A stretch of DNA of 33,327 nucleotides from Cellulomonas sp. (GCA_017882855.1 JADGOR010000014.1:1-33327), one strand, 5' to 3'; numbered from the stretch's first letter, positions 1-8,356 are shown. Program-made: numbers and translations. Notes: a model not told the origin generated them from the sequence alone.

Positions 1-16
1 CCCCTCTCCTCGTCCC

Positions 17-28
17 GACCGATCGGTC
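17..28. promoter_or_regulatory. 12-bp palindrome, possible operator
   Basis: GACCGATCGGTC is a perfect 12-bp palindrome about 200 nt before the first gene. Short perfect palindromes of this kind are typical TetR-family operators in actinobacteria. It may serve a gene to the left of the window or the c-di-GMP gene at 236. No -10/-35 pair can be assigned next to it. The rest of 29-235 is the leader of that gene and shows no other clear signal. Confidence 0.25.
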
Positions 29-235
29 AGGATCCCCGCCCACGCAGACGGATCTCGACTTCCAGAACACTCGCCCGGTCGGGTTCGTTCCCCTCCTCCG
101 ACGCCACTGTGACGTCTTGCGTCACGATCGATCGAGTGCGCGCTCTCACTCCTTGGAGTGACGGCTGCTCTGCCATGCCTCATCCACGACGGCCGAACGA
201 CCGACACTCATGAAAGAAACGGAGAGGACGTGACT

Positions 236-3200
236 GTGAGCGCACCGATCACCGTCGGCGTCCTCGCGCCGACCAGCGGCGGCTTCTACTACGGCGGGGT
301 GCTCTCGGGCATCACCCGCGAGGTCGCCGCCGTGGGTGGCCGCGTCGTGTTCTTCCAGACGACGGATGCCGGGGGCGCAGACGCCACCGGCGGCGGCACG
401 CCGGACTTCACCACCCCCACCGCGTGGAACCGGCTCGACGGCATCGTCTCGGTTGCGGCGGCGGCGAGCGTCGACTACCTGCGCCGGCTCAAGGACGCCG
501 GGATCCCGGTGGTGCTCACCAGCAACGTGATCCCGGGCTTCGATGCCCCCACCGCGATGCCGGACAACGCGGGTGGCGCGCGAGCGGCGGTCGAGCATCT
601 CATCGAGCACGGACACACGCGGATCGGGTTCGCGGGCAACCTCAAGCAGTCCGACATGCGCGAGCGCTACGAGAGCTATCAGGAGACCCTGATCGCACAT
701 GGACTCGAGCCCGACCCCAGCTACATCTTCATCGCGTACAACGACGTGGAGATCGGCGGACGTGAGGTCGCGAACACCCTGATCGCACGCGGGATGCCGG
801 TCACCGCCCTCTTCGCCGCCACCGACCGGAATGCGATCGGCCTGATCGAGACCCTCACGGCGGCCGGGTACACGCTCCCCGAGGACCTCGCGATCGTCGG
901 GTTCGACGATGTCGAGCGCGGCTGGTTCATCACTCCCGCGCTGTCCACGATCAATCAGCACTTCGACGACATGGGAGCGCTGTCCGCACGCCTCCTCCTC
1001 GACGAGATCGCCGGCAAGCACCTGGGGAAGTTGCGTGTCGACACGCCATCAACGTTCGTCCCTCGCGACTCGTGCGGCTGCAACGGCGGCCAGCCCGTCA
1101 GCCATGCCGTGTCGCGCCCGGTGCACCTCGACCTAGCCGCAGCAGACGCCATCCGGAAGGCCAGAGAACGGCTGTTGGTTGCGGGCGCGATCCGCGGTCT
1201 CGGCGCCCTGCCCGCGCATCGCCAGGAATCCCTCCTCAACGGCATGGGGATGCTTGCCGACGCGGTGGACGAAGCCGTGCTGGGAGGCCACCAGATTCGC
1301 GTCGAGCACATCCGGAAGGGCGAGATCGAGATCCGCCGGCACCAGCCGGTGCCCGAGCTCGTGCAGGACGTGATGGCGGCCATCACGACCTACATCCTCG
1401 ACCTCGACGGGTCCAGCGCAGCGGACCAGGGTGAGACGCGACGCATTCTCGGCGGTTGCGTCGCGCGGATCGCGTCCGAGTTCTCACAGATACAGGCCGG
1501 TGCGGCCAGCCAGCGCACGGTCGATATCGAAGGCACCCTCCGCGAGCAGTACGACCTGAGCGTGGAGCTGCTCGAGCGGGATGGCGCGGATGCCAAGGAG
1601 CTGAAGTGGCTTCGGCACACCCACGTGCGCACCGCGTGCCTCGGACTCTGGGAGGGGGCGCCCGAGGACCGGTTGCTGAAGATCGTCGGCGTCTACGACG
1701 AGACCAGCGCGCTGACCGGTTTGCGTGGCACGGAGATCCCGGTCCGGAACTTCCCCCCTGCCGAGATCGTGCAGGCGGCTGATCCGGCCGAGCAAGAAGC
1801 CTCCTTCGTGATCCCGGTGAAGGGCCGCGGGGTCGACTGGGGTGTGTTGTCGGTCATCGGCACGATCGACGCGACGTCCGGGAGCGACCGGGAGACGTAC
1901 GACCACTGGGCCTCGTTGCTGACCATCGCCCTCGAGCAGGAACGACTGAACGAGGACCTGTACCGGAGCGAGGAGCGCTATTCACTGGCGTCCAATGCCA
2001 CGAACGACGGTCTGTGGGACTGGGACGTCACCACCGGTCTCACGTACTACTCGGAGCGGTGCCGGCACCTGCTCGGGTTGCGCGCGGGCGGCGACCTGCC
2101 GAACGGTCCGGATGCCTGGATGAGCTCGGTCCACCCGGACGACAAGCCGGCGCTCAAGGACGCGATCCAGACCGGGATCTCGCGGGCTCGCCCGTTCGAG
2201 GTCGAGGCGCGGGTCCGCGGCGCGATCGGCGGGTATCGCTGGATGCTGTACCGGGCTCAACCCGTGCCCGGCCCGGACGCGAGCGACGCGGCGATCCGGG
2301 TGGTCGGTTCGGTCACCGACATCCATGCCCGCAAGGAGCTCGAGGACCGGTTGCGCTTGGGCGCCCTGTACGACGAGGTCACCGGGCTGCCCAACAGACG
2401 CATGTTCGTGGACCGGCTCACCTGGACCATCGCGCAGGTGCACCGCAGCGGGAACGGCAACTACGCCGTCGTCTTCCTGGACCTGGACGGCTTCAAGCTG
2501 GTGAACGACTCGCTCGGCCACCTGGTCGGCGACGAGCTCCTGGTCAAGGTCGCCGAGCGTCTTCGTCGTGGTCTACGGACCGTGGACACCGCCGCGCGGT
2601 TCGGCGGAGACGAGTTCGCCGTACTCCTGTACGACATCGAACCGGACGCGGTGCTGGCCACCGTTGAGCGGATCCAGGAGGAGATCGCCCGGCCGGTCCG
2701 GCTGCACGACACCGAGCTCGCGATCACGGCCTCGGTCGGGGTCGCGACGAGCAGTACCGGTTACCGCAACGCCGAGGACGTGCTCCGCGACGCGGACACC
2801 GCGATGTACCACGCGAAGTCCCTCTCGCCCGGGTCGACATCGATGTTCGACGAGCAGATGCATGCCAAGGCCATGAACCACCTGCAGATCCAGAACGAGT
2901 TGCGGCAGGCCCTCGAGCGCAACGAGTTCGAGGTCTACTACCAGCCGATCGTGAACCTCGCGTCGCGCACGACGCGCCAGTTCGAGGCGCTGATCCGCTG
3001 GCAGCACCCGGTGCGCGGTCTCATCCTCCCCGGCGAGTTCCTACCCGCGATGGACGAGACCGGATCGATCCTGGTCCTGGGTCACTGGATCCTCGACGAC
3101 GTCTGCCGGCAGATCGCGGCCTGGCACGCGGCGGGTATCACGGACGTCAACGTGAGCGTCAACCTCTCGAACCGGGAGTTCTGGTCGAGCGCCCTGCTCA

Positions 3201-3700
3201 GCTTCGTGGACACCTGCCTGAAGCGTCACCAGCTGAGCCCGGACTGCATCACGCTCGAGATCACCGAGAGCGTCATCATGACCAATCCGGCTGCTGCCTT
3301 GCGCACGATGGAGGAGCTGCGCGACCGCGGCATCCGGCTGCACATCGACGACTTCGGGACGGGCAACTCGTCGCTGCACGCGCTCCGCAGCTTCCCCCTC
3401 GACGCCCTCAAGATCGACCGTTCGTTCATCCAGGAGCTCGGCATCGACCAGCGCACGACAGACCTGGTCGAGCTCATCGTCGCCATGGGTCGAACCCTCG
3501 GCATGGGTGTCGTGGCCGAGGGTGTCGAGACCGAGGCCCAGGCGCGCTTCTTGCAGGACATCGGCTGCGCGGAGGCCCAGGGGTTCTGGTTCGCCAAGGC
3601 CGTACCCGCGATCGAGGCACTCGGGATGCTCGAGCACCCCTTCGCGAGAGGGGTCGCGGCGGCCGAGTCCCAGCAGCACTGGGGCGCAGCGCACCGCTGA
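236..3700 (+). CDS. LacI-type sensor / PAS / GGDEF / EAL c-di-GMP turnover protein
   Basis: A 1154-aa protein. Residues about 5-285 resemble the periplasmic-binding-protein fold of LacI-family regulators but carry no N-terminal helix-turn-helix and no signal peptide, so this is probably a cytoplasmic ligand sensor. It ends in a Cys-Gly-Cys motif. A helical linker and a GAF-like stretch (about 460-575) follow, then PAS (about 577-700), GGDEF (about 709-865) and EAL (about 889-1140). The cyclase signature GGDEF is intact at 790-794 with an inhibitory-site RxxD (RTVD, 781-784) exactly five residues before it. The phosphodiesterase site also looks intact (EAL at 917-919, DDFGTG at 1038-1043, a downstream KID and AEGVE). 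Both activities are therefore possible: synthesis and breakdown of c-di-GMP. GTG 236 is chosen because GGAGAGG at 221-227 sits 8 nt before it; GTG 230 and an upstream ATG 158 are alternatives. Confidence 0.93.
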   Translation: MSAPITVGVLAPTSGGFYYGGVLSGITREVAAVGGRVVFFQTTDAGGADATGGGTPDFTTPTAWNRLDGIVSVAAAASVDYLRRLKDAGIPVVLTSNVIPGFDAPTAMPDNAGGARAAVEHLIEHGHTRIGFAGNLKQSDMRERYESYQETLIAHGLEPDPSYIFIAYNDVEIGGREVANTLIARGMPVTALFAATDRNAIGLIETLTAAGYTLPEDLAIVGFDDVERGWFITPALSTINQHFDDMGALSARLLLDEIAGKHLGKLRVDTPSTFVPRDSCGCNGGQPVSHAVSRPVHLDLAAADAIRKARERLLVAGAIRGLGALPAHRQESLLNGMGMLADAVDEAVLGGHQIRVEHIRKGEIEIRRHQPVPELVQDVMAAITTYILDLDGSSAADQGETRRILGGCVARIASEFSQIQAGAASQRTVDIEGTLREQYDLSVELLERDGADAKELKWLRHTHVRTACLGLWEGAPEDRLLKIVGVYDETSALTGLRGTEIPVRNFPPAEIVQAADPAEQEASFVIPVKGRGVDWGVLSVIGTIDATSGSDRETYDHWASLLTIALEQERLNEDLYRSEERYSLASNATNDGLWDWDVTTGLTYYSERCRHLLGLRAGGDLPNGPDAWMSSVHPDDKPALKDAIQTGISRARPFEVEARVRGAIGGYRWMLYRAQPVPGPDASDAAIRVVGSVTDIHARKELEDRLRLGALYDEVTGLPNRRMFVDRLTWTIAQVHRSGNGNYAVVFLDLDGFKLVNDSLGHLVGDELLVKVAERLRRGLRTVDTAARFGGDEFAVLLYDIEPDAVLATVERIQEEIARPVRLHDTELAITASVGVATSSTGYRNAEDVLRDADTAMYHAKSLSPGSTSMFDEQMHAKAMNHLQIQNELRQALERNEFEVYYQPIVNLASRTTRQFEALIRWQHPVRGLILPGEFLPAMDETGSILVLGHWILDDVCRQIAAWHAAGITDVNVSVNLSNREFWSSALLSFVDTCLKRHQLSPDCITLEITESVIMTNPAAALRTMEELRDRGIRLHIDDFGTGNSSLHALRSFPLDALKIDRSFIQELGIDQRTTDLVELIVAMGRTLGMGVVAEGVETEAQARFLQDIGCAEAQGFWFAKAVPAIEALGMLEHPFARGVAAAESQQHWGAAHR

Positions 3701-3736
3701 CCGTGACGCTGGCGACCGGACGCGAAGTCGTCGGCC

Positions 3737-4714
3737 CTACTTGCGGCTCCGGTAGTAGTCCCGCCAGACGAGCTTGTGGAGCGGGATCCAGCGCGGGATC
3801 GACCGCAAGCCCGGGATGTACGGCAGGAAGATGACGAGGAGCATCATCACCGCGATGATCGCCAGGATGTAGATGTCGGCGTTGGCTGTCATCGTCGCGG
3901 CAACGCCGGTCGTGGCATCGCTGTTGAAGATGGGCAGCTGGTACCAGAAAGAGAACGGCGCGAGCCACTGCTGGCCCGGGAAGTTGCCGGTCTCGTTCAT
4001 CATTCCCCACTCGTTGCCCTGCAGGTGGTTCGCGGTCCCGGCGTCGTCGAGGTACGAGCCGTCACCGAGGAACAGGATCTGCTTGGTGTTGTCCGTGGTG
4101 AAGAACTGGCCGGGGGCGGGCAGCACGCTGTCGAGCGCACCCGATGTCGCCATTGCCACCAGGCCGGTTGCCAGCGTTGGCACCGGCCCGCCGACGCCGG
4201 CCGGCACCTTGGTGGCGTCGCCGTTGGCGCCCTGAGGATCGTTGAGCGCCGTGTCGTACCGGGTCGCCCAGCCGGCCTGCACGTCGGCGCTGGCGGACGT
4301 CCACGTCACGAGAGCGTCGGCCACGTCGGCGGGCTGCTGCTGGCTGGAGAGCGGGTTGATGACGAAGTCGTTCGGCGGGTCGACCGGCTGGTGGACCCCG
4401 GCCCACTTCTGTGGCGCGATGGGGCCGATCGCCTGGCCGTCACCGTTGGTGTTGTAGGGCGGGCCGTAGGTGGCGGAATCAGAGGTGCCCGCCAGCTCGG
4501 CCACCGTCGTCGCGTACAGGTTGTCCGGCGCGCTCTTCGCCCAACCCTGGAAGGTCAGCGCCGGGTCGTCGGGCGAGCTGAAGATCGCGGCGAGCACCAC
4601 GGTGAGCACCAGCACGACGAACGTCGCGATGACGCCTTCCTTGACGATGTCGTAATGGCGGGTCGGCCCGGTCCAGGGCTCGCGCTCCAGGGTCTCCTGA
4701 GTCGTGGCAGACAT
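3737..4714 (-). CDS. Membrane partner of b6-like cytochrome b (cytochrome b C-terminal-like, large extracytoplasmic insert)
   Basis: A 325-aa protein with two predicted membrane helices (about 27-48 and 270-293) around a roughly 220-residue soluble region. The start ATG shares one base with the stop of the cytochrome b gene (TGATG), so the two are translationally coupled. The first helix plus the following PDNLYATTVAELAG stretch can be laid by eye over the helix E/PEWY region of cytochrome b C-terminal domains, but the PEWY quinol-site motif itself is absent. The C-terminus (FLPYIPGLRSIPRWIPLH) looks like the terminal helix and tail of such subunits. There is no CxxCH heme-c site and no Rieske Cys-His box. 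It is probably the second half of a split cytochrome b with a lineage-specific insert; the function is inferred from context only. Confidence 0.75.
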   Translation of the reverse strand: MSATTQETLEREPWTGPTRHYDIVKEGVIATFVVLVLTVVLAAIFSSPDDPALTFQGWAKSAPDNLYATTVAELAGTSDSATYGPPYNTNGDGQAIGPIAPQKWAGVHQPVDPPNDFVINPLSSQQQPADVADALVTWTSASADVQAGWATRYDTALNDPQGANGDATKVPAGVGGPVPTLATGLVAMATSGALDSVLPAPGQFFTTDNTKQILFLGDGSYLDDAGTANHLQGNEWGMMNETGNFPGQQWLAPFSFWYQLPIFNSDATTGVAATMTANADIYILAIIAVMMLLVIFLPYIPGLRSIPRWIPLHKLVWRDYYRSRK

Positions 4715-5403
4715 CAGCGCACCCCTTCCCGTTCCGGGACCGTGGGCACGGGCGGTGCCTCGACCTTGGCCGCGTCGATCGGTGGCACCACGCCGTGCAC
4801 GCGCACGAGCAGGACGTGGGTCGCCACCAGCACGGCGATGATCGCCGGCAGCAGGAACACGTGGATGAGCAGGTTCTGGCCGAGGTTCGCGACGTTGAAC
4901 CAGGAACCGAGTCCGGTCGCATTGAGGCCGTCCTTCGCCTCGAAGGCGATCCACTGCGAGTCGAAGTTCGTCTGCACCACGTAGCCGGTCAGGGCCGCAC
5001 CGACCGAGACGACGAACGCGAGCATGCCGGTGATCCAGGTCTTCGCGCGGTTGCCGCGCCAGGCTGCCATCCAGAACTTGCCGAACAGGTGGATGACCAT
5101 GAAGAAGAAGAAGAGCTGGACGGACCAGAAGTGCAGGCTGTTGAAGAACAGACCGGTGTGCGAGACGTGGTACCAGGCCGGGCCCTCGAACGCGAGGACG
5201 GCGCCGGACGCCACGATCACCCCGAGCGCACCGAGGGTCGCCACGCCGAAGACGTAGATCCACGACGCCACGTAGGAGGGCTGGGTCTCCGGGAGCAGCT
5301 TCTCGTACGGGAGCTTGCGTTCGAGCAGGCCGCGGAGATGGCCGATCCAGGTCGTCGGATGGGCCGCGGGAGCGAACTCGTGTCGCGCCGTCGTGGTGCT
5401 CAC
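4714..5403 (-). CDS. b6-type cytochrome b, N-terminal domain protein
   Basis: A 229-aa polytopic protein with four hydrophobic helices and the four heme-ligand histidines of the cytochrome b/b6 fold: H91 and H105 (14 apart) in helix B, H181 and H196 (15 apart) in helix D. The 15-residue spacing in helix D is that of cytochrome b6 rather than mitochondrial/bacterial bc1 cytochrome b (14). The protein contains no cysteine, so the covalent heme c_n of plastid and cyanobacterial b6 cannot form. The GTG start overlaps the stop of the upstream small gene by four bases (GTGA), and the stop overlaps the next start. Expected role: two b hemes carrying electrons across the membrane to or from the quinone pool. 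No Rieske or cytochrome c gene lies in the cluster, so the partner acceptor is unknown. Confidence 0.9.
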   Translation of the reverse strand: MSTTTARHEFAPAAHPTTWIGHLRGLLERKLPYEKLLPETQPSYVASWIYVFGVATLGALGVIVASGAVLAFEGPAWYHVSHTGLFFNSLHFWSVQLFFFFMVIHLFGKFWMAAWRGNRAKTWITGMLAFVVSVGAALTGYVVQTNFDSQWIAFEAKDGLNATGLGSWFNVANLGQNLLIHVFLLPAIIAVLVATHVLLVRVHGVVPPIDAAKVEAPPVPTVPEREGVR

Positions 5404-5570
5404 GAGCGGTCCCCGGTCTTGCGACGGTTCCCCGGGAACGGCAGCACCAGCGCCAGGACGAACAGCGCCAACATCGCGCCGATGACGATCAGGTTGGGTA
5501 CCGATACCGAGAGCCAGCCCCAGCTCAGGTAGTGCGGTGCATCGGAGGAAAGCCGCAGTGCCAGCTCCAT
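5400..5570 (-). CDS. Small single-span membrane protein of the cytochrome b cluster
   Basis: A 56-aa protein: a short N-terminal segment, one strongly hydrophobic helix (about 23-44), then a basic tail (NRRKTGDRS). The ATG at 5570 has GAGGAC just upstream; longer in-frame starts exist but lack this. The stop overlaps the cytochrome b start by four bases, so it is the first gene of a three-gene translationally coupled operon. Size and topology recall small accessory subunits of quinol-oxidising complexes, but I recognise no specific family. An assembly or stabilising subunit is a reasonable guess. Confidence 0.7.
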   Translation of the reverse strand: MELALRLSSDAPHYLSWGWLSVSVPNLIVIGAMLALFVLALVLPFPGNRRKTGDRS

Positions 5571-5661
5571 GGCCGGTCCTCGATTCGCTCGGGCGGGGCA
5601 TACGCCACGCACACGGTACTGCCGCACGTGCTTCGCCACACCCGCAAGGGCACGGTTCTGA

Positions 5662-5727
5662 TTGAGCGCTCAACCACATGTTCGGCTTGAGCCTAGGGGT
5701 TGGAGCGGTCCAGCGCCAGGACTCAAC
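5662..5727. promoter_or_regulatory. Palindrome and repeated TTGAGC units upstream of the cytochrome b cluster
   Basis: TTGAGCGCTCAA (5662-5673) is a perfect 12-bp palindrome 92 nt before the first start codon of the cytochrome b cluster. Two further copies of the half-site occur nearby: TTGAGC at 5687-5692 and CTCAAC at 5722-5727. The spacing suggests a multi-site operator for a dimeric regulator. The regulator is not identifiable from the window. Confidence 0.35.
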
Positions 5728-5735
5728 CGCGAGCG

Positions 5736-5770
5736 CGGGCGTGGTGCGCTGGTGAGCAGCACCACGCCCG
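5736..5770 (-). terminator. Terminator hairpin after the alcohol dehydrogenase gene
   Basis: A 12-bp perfect stem (CGGGCGTGGTGC / GCACCACGCCCG, 5736-5747 with 5759-5770) around an 11-nt loop begins 31 nt past the alcohol dehydrogenase stop. It has no U-tract, as is common for actinobacterial terminators. It separates that gene from the cytochrome b cluster transcribed in the same direction. Confidence 0.7.
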
Positions 5771-5800
5771 GCCGCGATCGGTGGATCAGCGACTACCGCG

Positions 5801-6856
5801 TCAGCGGCTGATCAAGACCTTGAGCGCCTTGCTGTTGGCCGCGTCGCCGAACGTGTCATAAGCGCCGAGGACGTTGTCCATCCCGAAGCGGTGCGTGACG
5901 AACGCGCCCACCGGCAGCTTGTTCTGCGCGACGAGCTTGAGCAGCATCCCCAGGGTGTTGGTGTTGACGAGCCCCATGCTGATCGTGATGTTGGCGATCC
6001 ACAGGTCCTGGAGCGGGAGCTCGACCGGCCCGCCGTGCACCCCGACGTTCGCCACGTGCCCGCCTGGGCGCACGAGGTCCGTGCACATCCGGAAGGTTGC
6101 GGGGATGCCGACCGCCTCGACCGCGACGTCGACGCCGTAGCCGTCGGTCAGGGCGATCACCTGGTCCTTCCAGTCGGCGTCCTTGGAGCAGACACCGTGC
6201 GTCGCACCCATCGTCTTGGCCTTCTCGATCCGGTTGGTGTCCAGGTCGACCGCGATGATCTGCGCCGCGCCGTACAGCGACGCCGTCGCGATCACGGACA
6301 GCCCGACCGGCCCGGCACCGACCACGGCGACGGTGTCACCGGGCTTGACCTGCCCGTACTGGACGCCGATCTCGAACCCGGTCGGCAGGATGTCGGACAG
6401 CAGCACGGCTGCGTCGTCGGGCACGCCGGCGGGCAGGGCATACAGGGAGTTGTCCGCGAACGGCGTGCGGACCAGCTCGGCCTGGGTTCCGTCGATCAGG
6501 TGGCCGAGGATCCAGCCGATGCCGACGGCACCTTCGTCGGCGAGGCAGTGCGAGGGGTTGCCGCTGCGGCAGTAGCTGCAGACGCCGCACGAGCTGACGC
6601 ACGAGATGATCACGCGGTCGCCGACCTTGAAGTTGCGGACTGCATCGCCCACCTCGGTGACCGTGCCGACGCCCTCGTGGCCGAGGATGCGGCCGTCGGT
6701 GACAGCCGCCACGTCGCCCTTGAGGATGTGCAGGTCAGTGCCGCAGATGGTCGTGGTGTCGACCCGCACGATGGCGTCGGTCGGCTGCAGGATTGTCGGA
6801 TCGGGAACGTCTTCCCACGCCTTGGATCCGGGACCGTGATAGACGAGAGCCTTCAT
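5801..6856 (-). CDS. Zinc-dependent alcohol dehydrogenase (MDR family)
   Basis: A 351-aa protein, the usual length for medium-chain zinc alcohol dehydrogenases. Catalytic-zinc residues are C38 (ICGTD), H60 and E61 (GHE), with an Asp near 154 (SDILPTG) in the fourth-ligand region. The structural-zinc lobe has C90, C93, C96 and C104 in the usual spacing. The nucleotide-binding GAGPVG is at about 176-181, followed by an acidic residue at the end of the second strand (VDLD), which favours NAD over NADP. The sequence is of the secondary-alcohol/threonine-dehydrogenase-like type, so the substrate may be a short secondary alcohol/ketone or aldehyde; it cannot be fixed here. The ATG at 6856 is the only sensible start. 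The gene is monocistronic: a strong hairpin follows, and a palindromic operator candidate lies 31 nt upstream. Confidence 0.92.
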   Translation of the reverse strand: MKALVYHGPGSKAWEDVPDPTILQPTDAIVRVDTTTICGTDLHILKGDVAAVTDGRILGHEGVGTVTEVGDAVRNFKVGDRVIISCVSSCGVCSYCRSGNPSHCLADEGAVGIGWILGHLIDGTQAELVRTPFADNSLYALPAGVPDDAAVLLSDILPTGFEIGVQYGQVKPGDTVAVVGAGPVGLSVIATASLYGAAQIIAVDLDTNRIEKAKTMGATHGVCSKDADWKDQVIALTDGYGVDVAVEAVGIPATFRMCTDLVRPGGHVANVGVHGGPVELPLQDLWIANITISMGLVNTNTLGMLLKLVAQNKLPVGAFVTHRFGMDNVLGAYDTFGDAANSKALKVLISR

Positions 6857-6886
6857 GAATATGCCTCCACGTGCTTCGACGCGCGG

Positions 6887-6900
6887 GACAGACGTCTGTC
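6887..6900. promoter_or_regulatory. 14-bp palindromic operator candidate upstream of alcohol dehydrogenase
   Basis: GACAGACGTCTGTC is a perfect 14-bp palindrome whose near edge is 31 nt before the alcohol dehydrogenase start, where a repressor would block transcription. Its form (ACAGACGTCTGT core) is that of a TetR-family operator. No TetR gene is adjacent, so the regulator would act in trans. This is inference from shape and position. Confidence 0.45.
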
Positions 6901-7015
6901 TGTCCGGGTGCCTCCAGTAGACGCCTCGATCCGGCCCGAGTGGAAACCGGAGCGTCCTCGGACGGGCGCGCCCAGGCCGGCGGGTACTGCCTCGGTCGAG
7001 CGTTCTGCCGTCCCG

Positions 7016-8056
7016 TCAGGCCCCGACGGAGCACGCGGCGCGGATGAGTTCCACCGCGCGTTCGGCATGCCGATCGAGAAGCTGTTGACTGTCCGCGCCC
7101 TCGTCGACGGGCGGCTCCTGGTCGACCTGGATCGTCACCCGCGCCCCGACCCCGTGCGGCTCGACCCGCATCGTCGTCGTCACCGGGAACGGCAAAGCCG
7201 TACGGACGACGCGGAGGCCGGGCTCGGTCCGCACCATCTCGTGCAAGGCCGCGGCCATCTGCCCCTGTGGCGTGGTCACGATGACGCACCTGAGATCGCC
7301 GGTCGGCAGGCCTTCCGGGCCGGCGACCACGAAGCTCGACGCCGCCCCGGGGTGCCCGCTCACCAGATAGGCGAAGTTCTCAGGGTCGTCGACGAAGGCC
7401 AACACGGTTTCCGGGGAGGCGGCGACATCCGCGCTCGCCGAACTGGTCACGGTCGTGGTGGCACTGCCCTGGTGCGCGGCAGACACGGCGTCGATCGAGA
7501 AGCCCTGAAGCGTCTCCTCGCTCGGCACGCCGCGAACCTCGTGCGGCGGCATCGCGAAGTGGTCACGAACTCGTTCCAGCCAGCTGAGGGTCCCGCGCCG
7601 CGCCGGACCGCGCATGTCAGGCGCGTCACGGCGCAGGACCTGCGTCTCGAACTCGCGGCCGAGTCGACACCTGTCCGGTCCGATCGGTGTCACCTCGGTG
7701 ACAGCGGTGACCGGCATCGTGCCGGAGACGACCCGGGTCACCCGCCGACGGCCGGGGGCCACCTCGACCACCTCGCTCACGGTGCCGGCCAGGCCGCCGA
7801 GGGGGCCAGGAGCGAAGCTGCATGACAGCCCTCCCACTCCGGTCGGGGTATCGGGGATAGGGAACGAGAAGGCTCGAGGGTCGCCCTGCAGCACCGGTGT
7901 GGAACGGGGGTCCTCGATGAAGTCCCAGACCTCCTCGGCGGAAGCCGGCACCTCGATCGCCGCACCGTCCTTGAGAACGACGAGTTGGTCGATGCTGGGT
8001 GCCCAGCGGACGAATCGGTCGCTGAGCCAGGTGCTTACGGCACTTCTACGCGTCAT
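7016..8056 (-). CDS. Tandem SRPBCC (START/Bet v1-like) domain protein
   Basis: A 346-aa protein made of two similar halves. Each has the start of a polyketide-cyclase/START-like SRPBCC fold: a strand with (E)VPASAEEVWDFIEDP in the first half and DVAASPETVLAFVDDPENF in the second. Each continues through a beta-rich sheet to a long C-terminal helix. SRPBCC domains bind hydrophobic ligands in a deep cavity; no catalytic residues can be assigned. There is no signal peptide or membrane helix. ATG 8056 has AGGG just upstream; a start 43 codons earlier is open but adds only low-complexity residues. It stands alone, 159 nt before the alcohol dehydrogenase on the same strand. A lipid- or aromatic-binding role is possible but unproven. 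Confidence 0.75.
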   Translation of the reverse strand: MTRRSAVSTWLSDRFVRWAPSIDQLVVLKDGAAIEVPASAEEVWDFIEDPRSTPVLQGDPRAFSFPIPDTPTGVGGLSCSFAPGPLGGLAGTVSEVVEVAPGRRRVTRVVSGTMPVTAVTEVTPIGPDRCRLGREFETQVLRRDAPDMRGPARRGTLSWLERVRDHFAMPPHEVRGVPSEETLQGFSIDAVSAAHQGSATTTVTSSASADVAASPETVLAFVDDPENFAYLVSGHPGAASSFVVAGPEGLPTGDLRCVIVTTPQGQMAAALHEMVRTEPGLRVVRTALPFPVTTTMRVEPHGVGARVTIQVDQEPPVDEGADSQQLLDRHAERAVELIRAACSVGA

Positions 8057-8216
8057 GTCCCTAGATTCGACATCCCGGGGCGGCGGCTTGAGCCGCCCGC
8101 CCGTACGAGGGACGCGCCGATCGCGCATCCCGACTTCCTCTTGCACGAGCGCACCGCCCGCGGCCTTGTCGCTAGCCTGGTGCATGGGGCGGCTGCACGC
8201 GAGTCCGCCACCCCGC

Positions 8217-8289
8217 GGGCCTCTAGCTCAGTTGGCAGAGCAGCGGACTTTTAATCCGTAGGTCGTGGGTTCGAGCCCCACGGGGCCCA
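8217..8289 (+). tRNA. tRNA-Lys (anticodon UUU)
   Basis: A 73-nt cloverleaf. The acceptor stem GGGCCTC pairs with GGGGCCC (one G-U), with discriminator A. The D-arm has AGCTCAGTTGGCAGAGC and the anticodon loop CTTTTAA gives UUU. The T-arm GTGGGTTCGAGCCCCAC is perfect. CCA is not encoded. TAGCCT at 8173-8178 could be the -10 box. Confidence 0.96.
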
Positions 8290-8356
8290 CTCCCGACGAC
8301 GAGGTTGCCGAGCGCAGCCAACCGCGACGCCTGCGCGCCGACGTGACCCCGGCCGC

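Noticed and set aside
5891-7825. 644-codon open frame opposite the alcohol dehydrogenase and SRPBCC genes
   Set aside because: Runs through two unrelated genes and their intergenic region; no protein-like composition.
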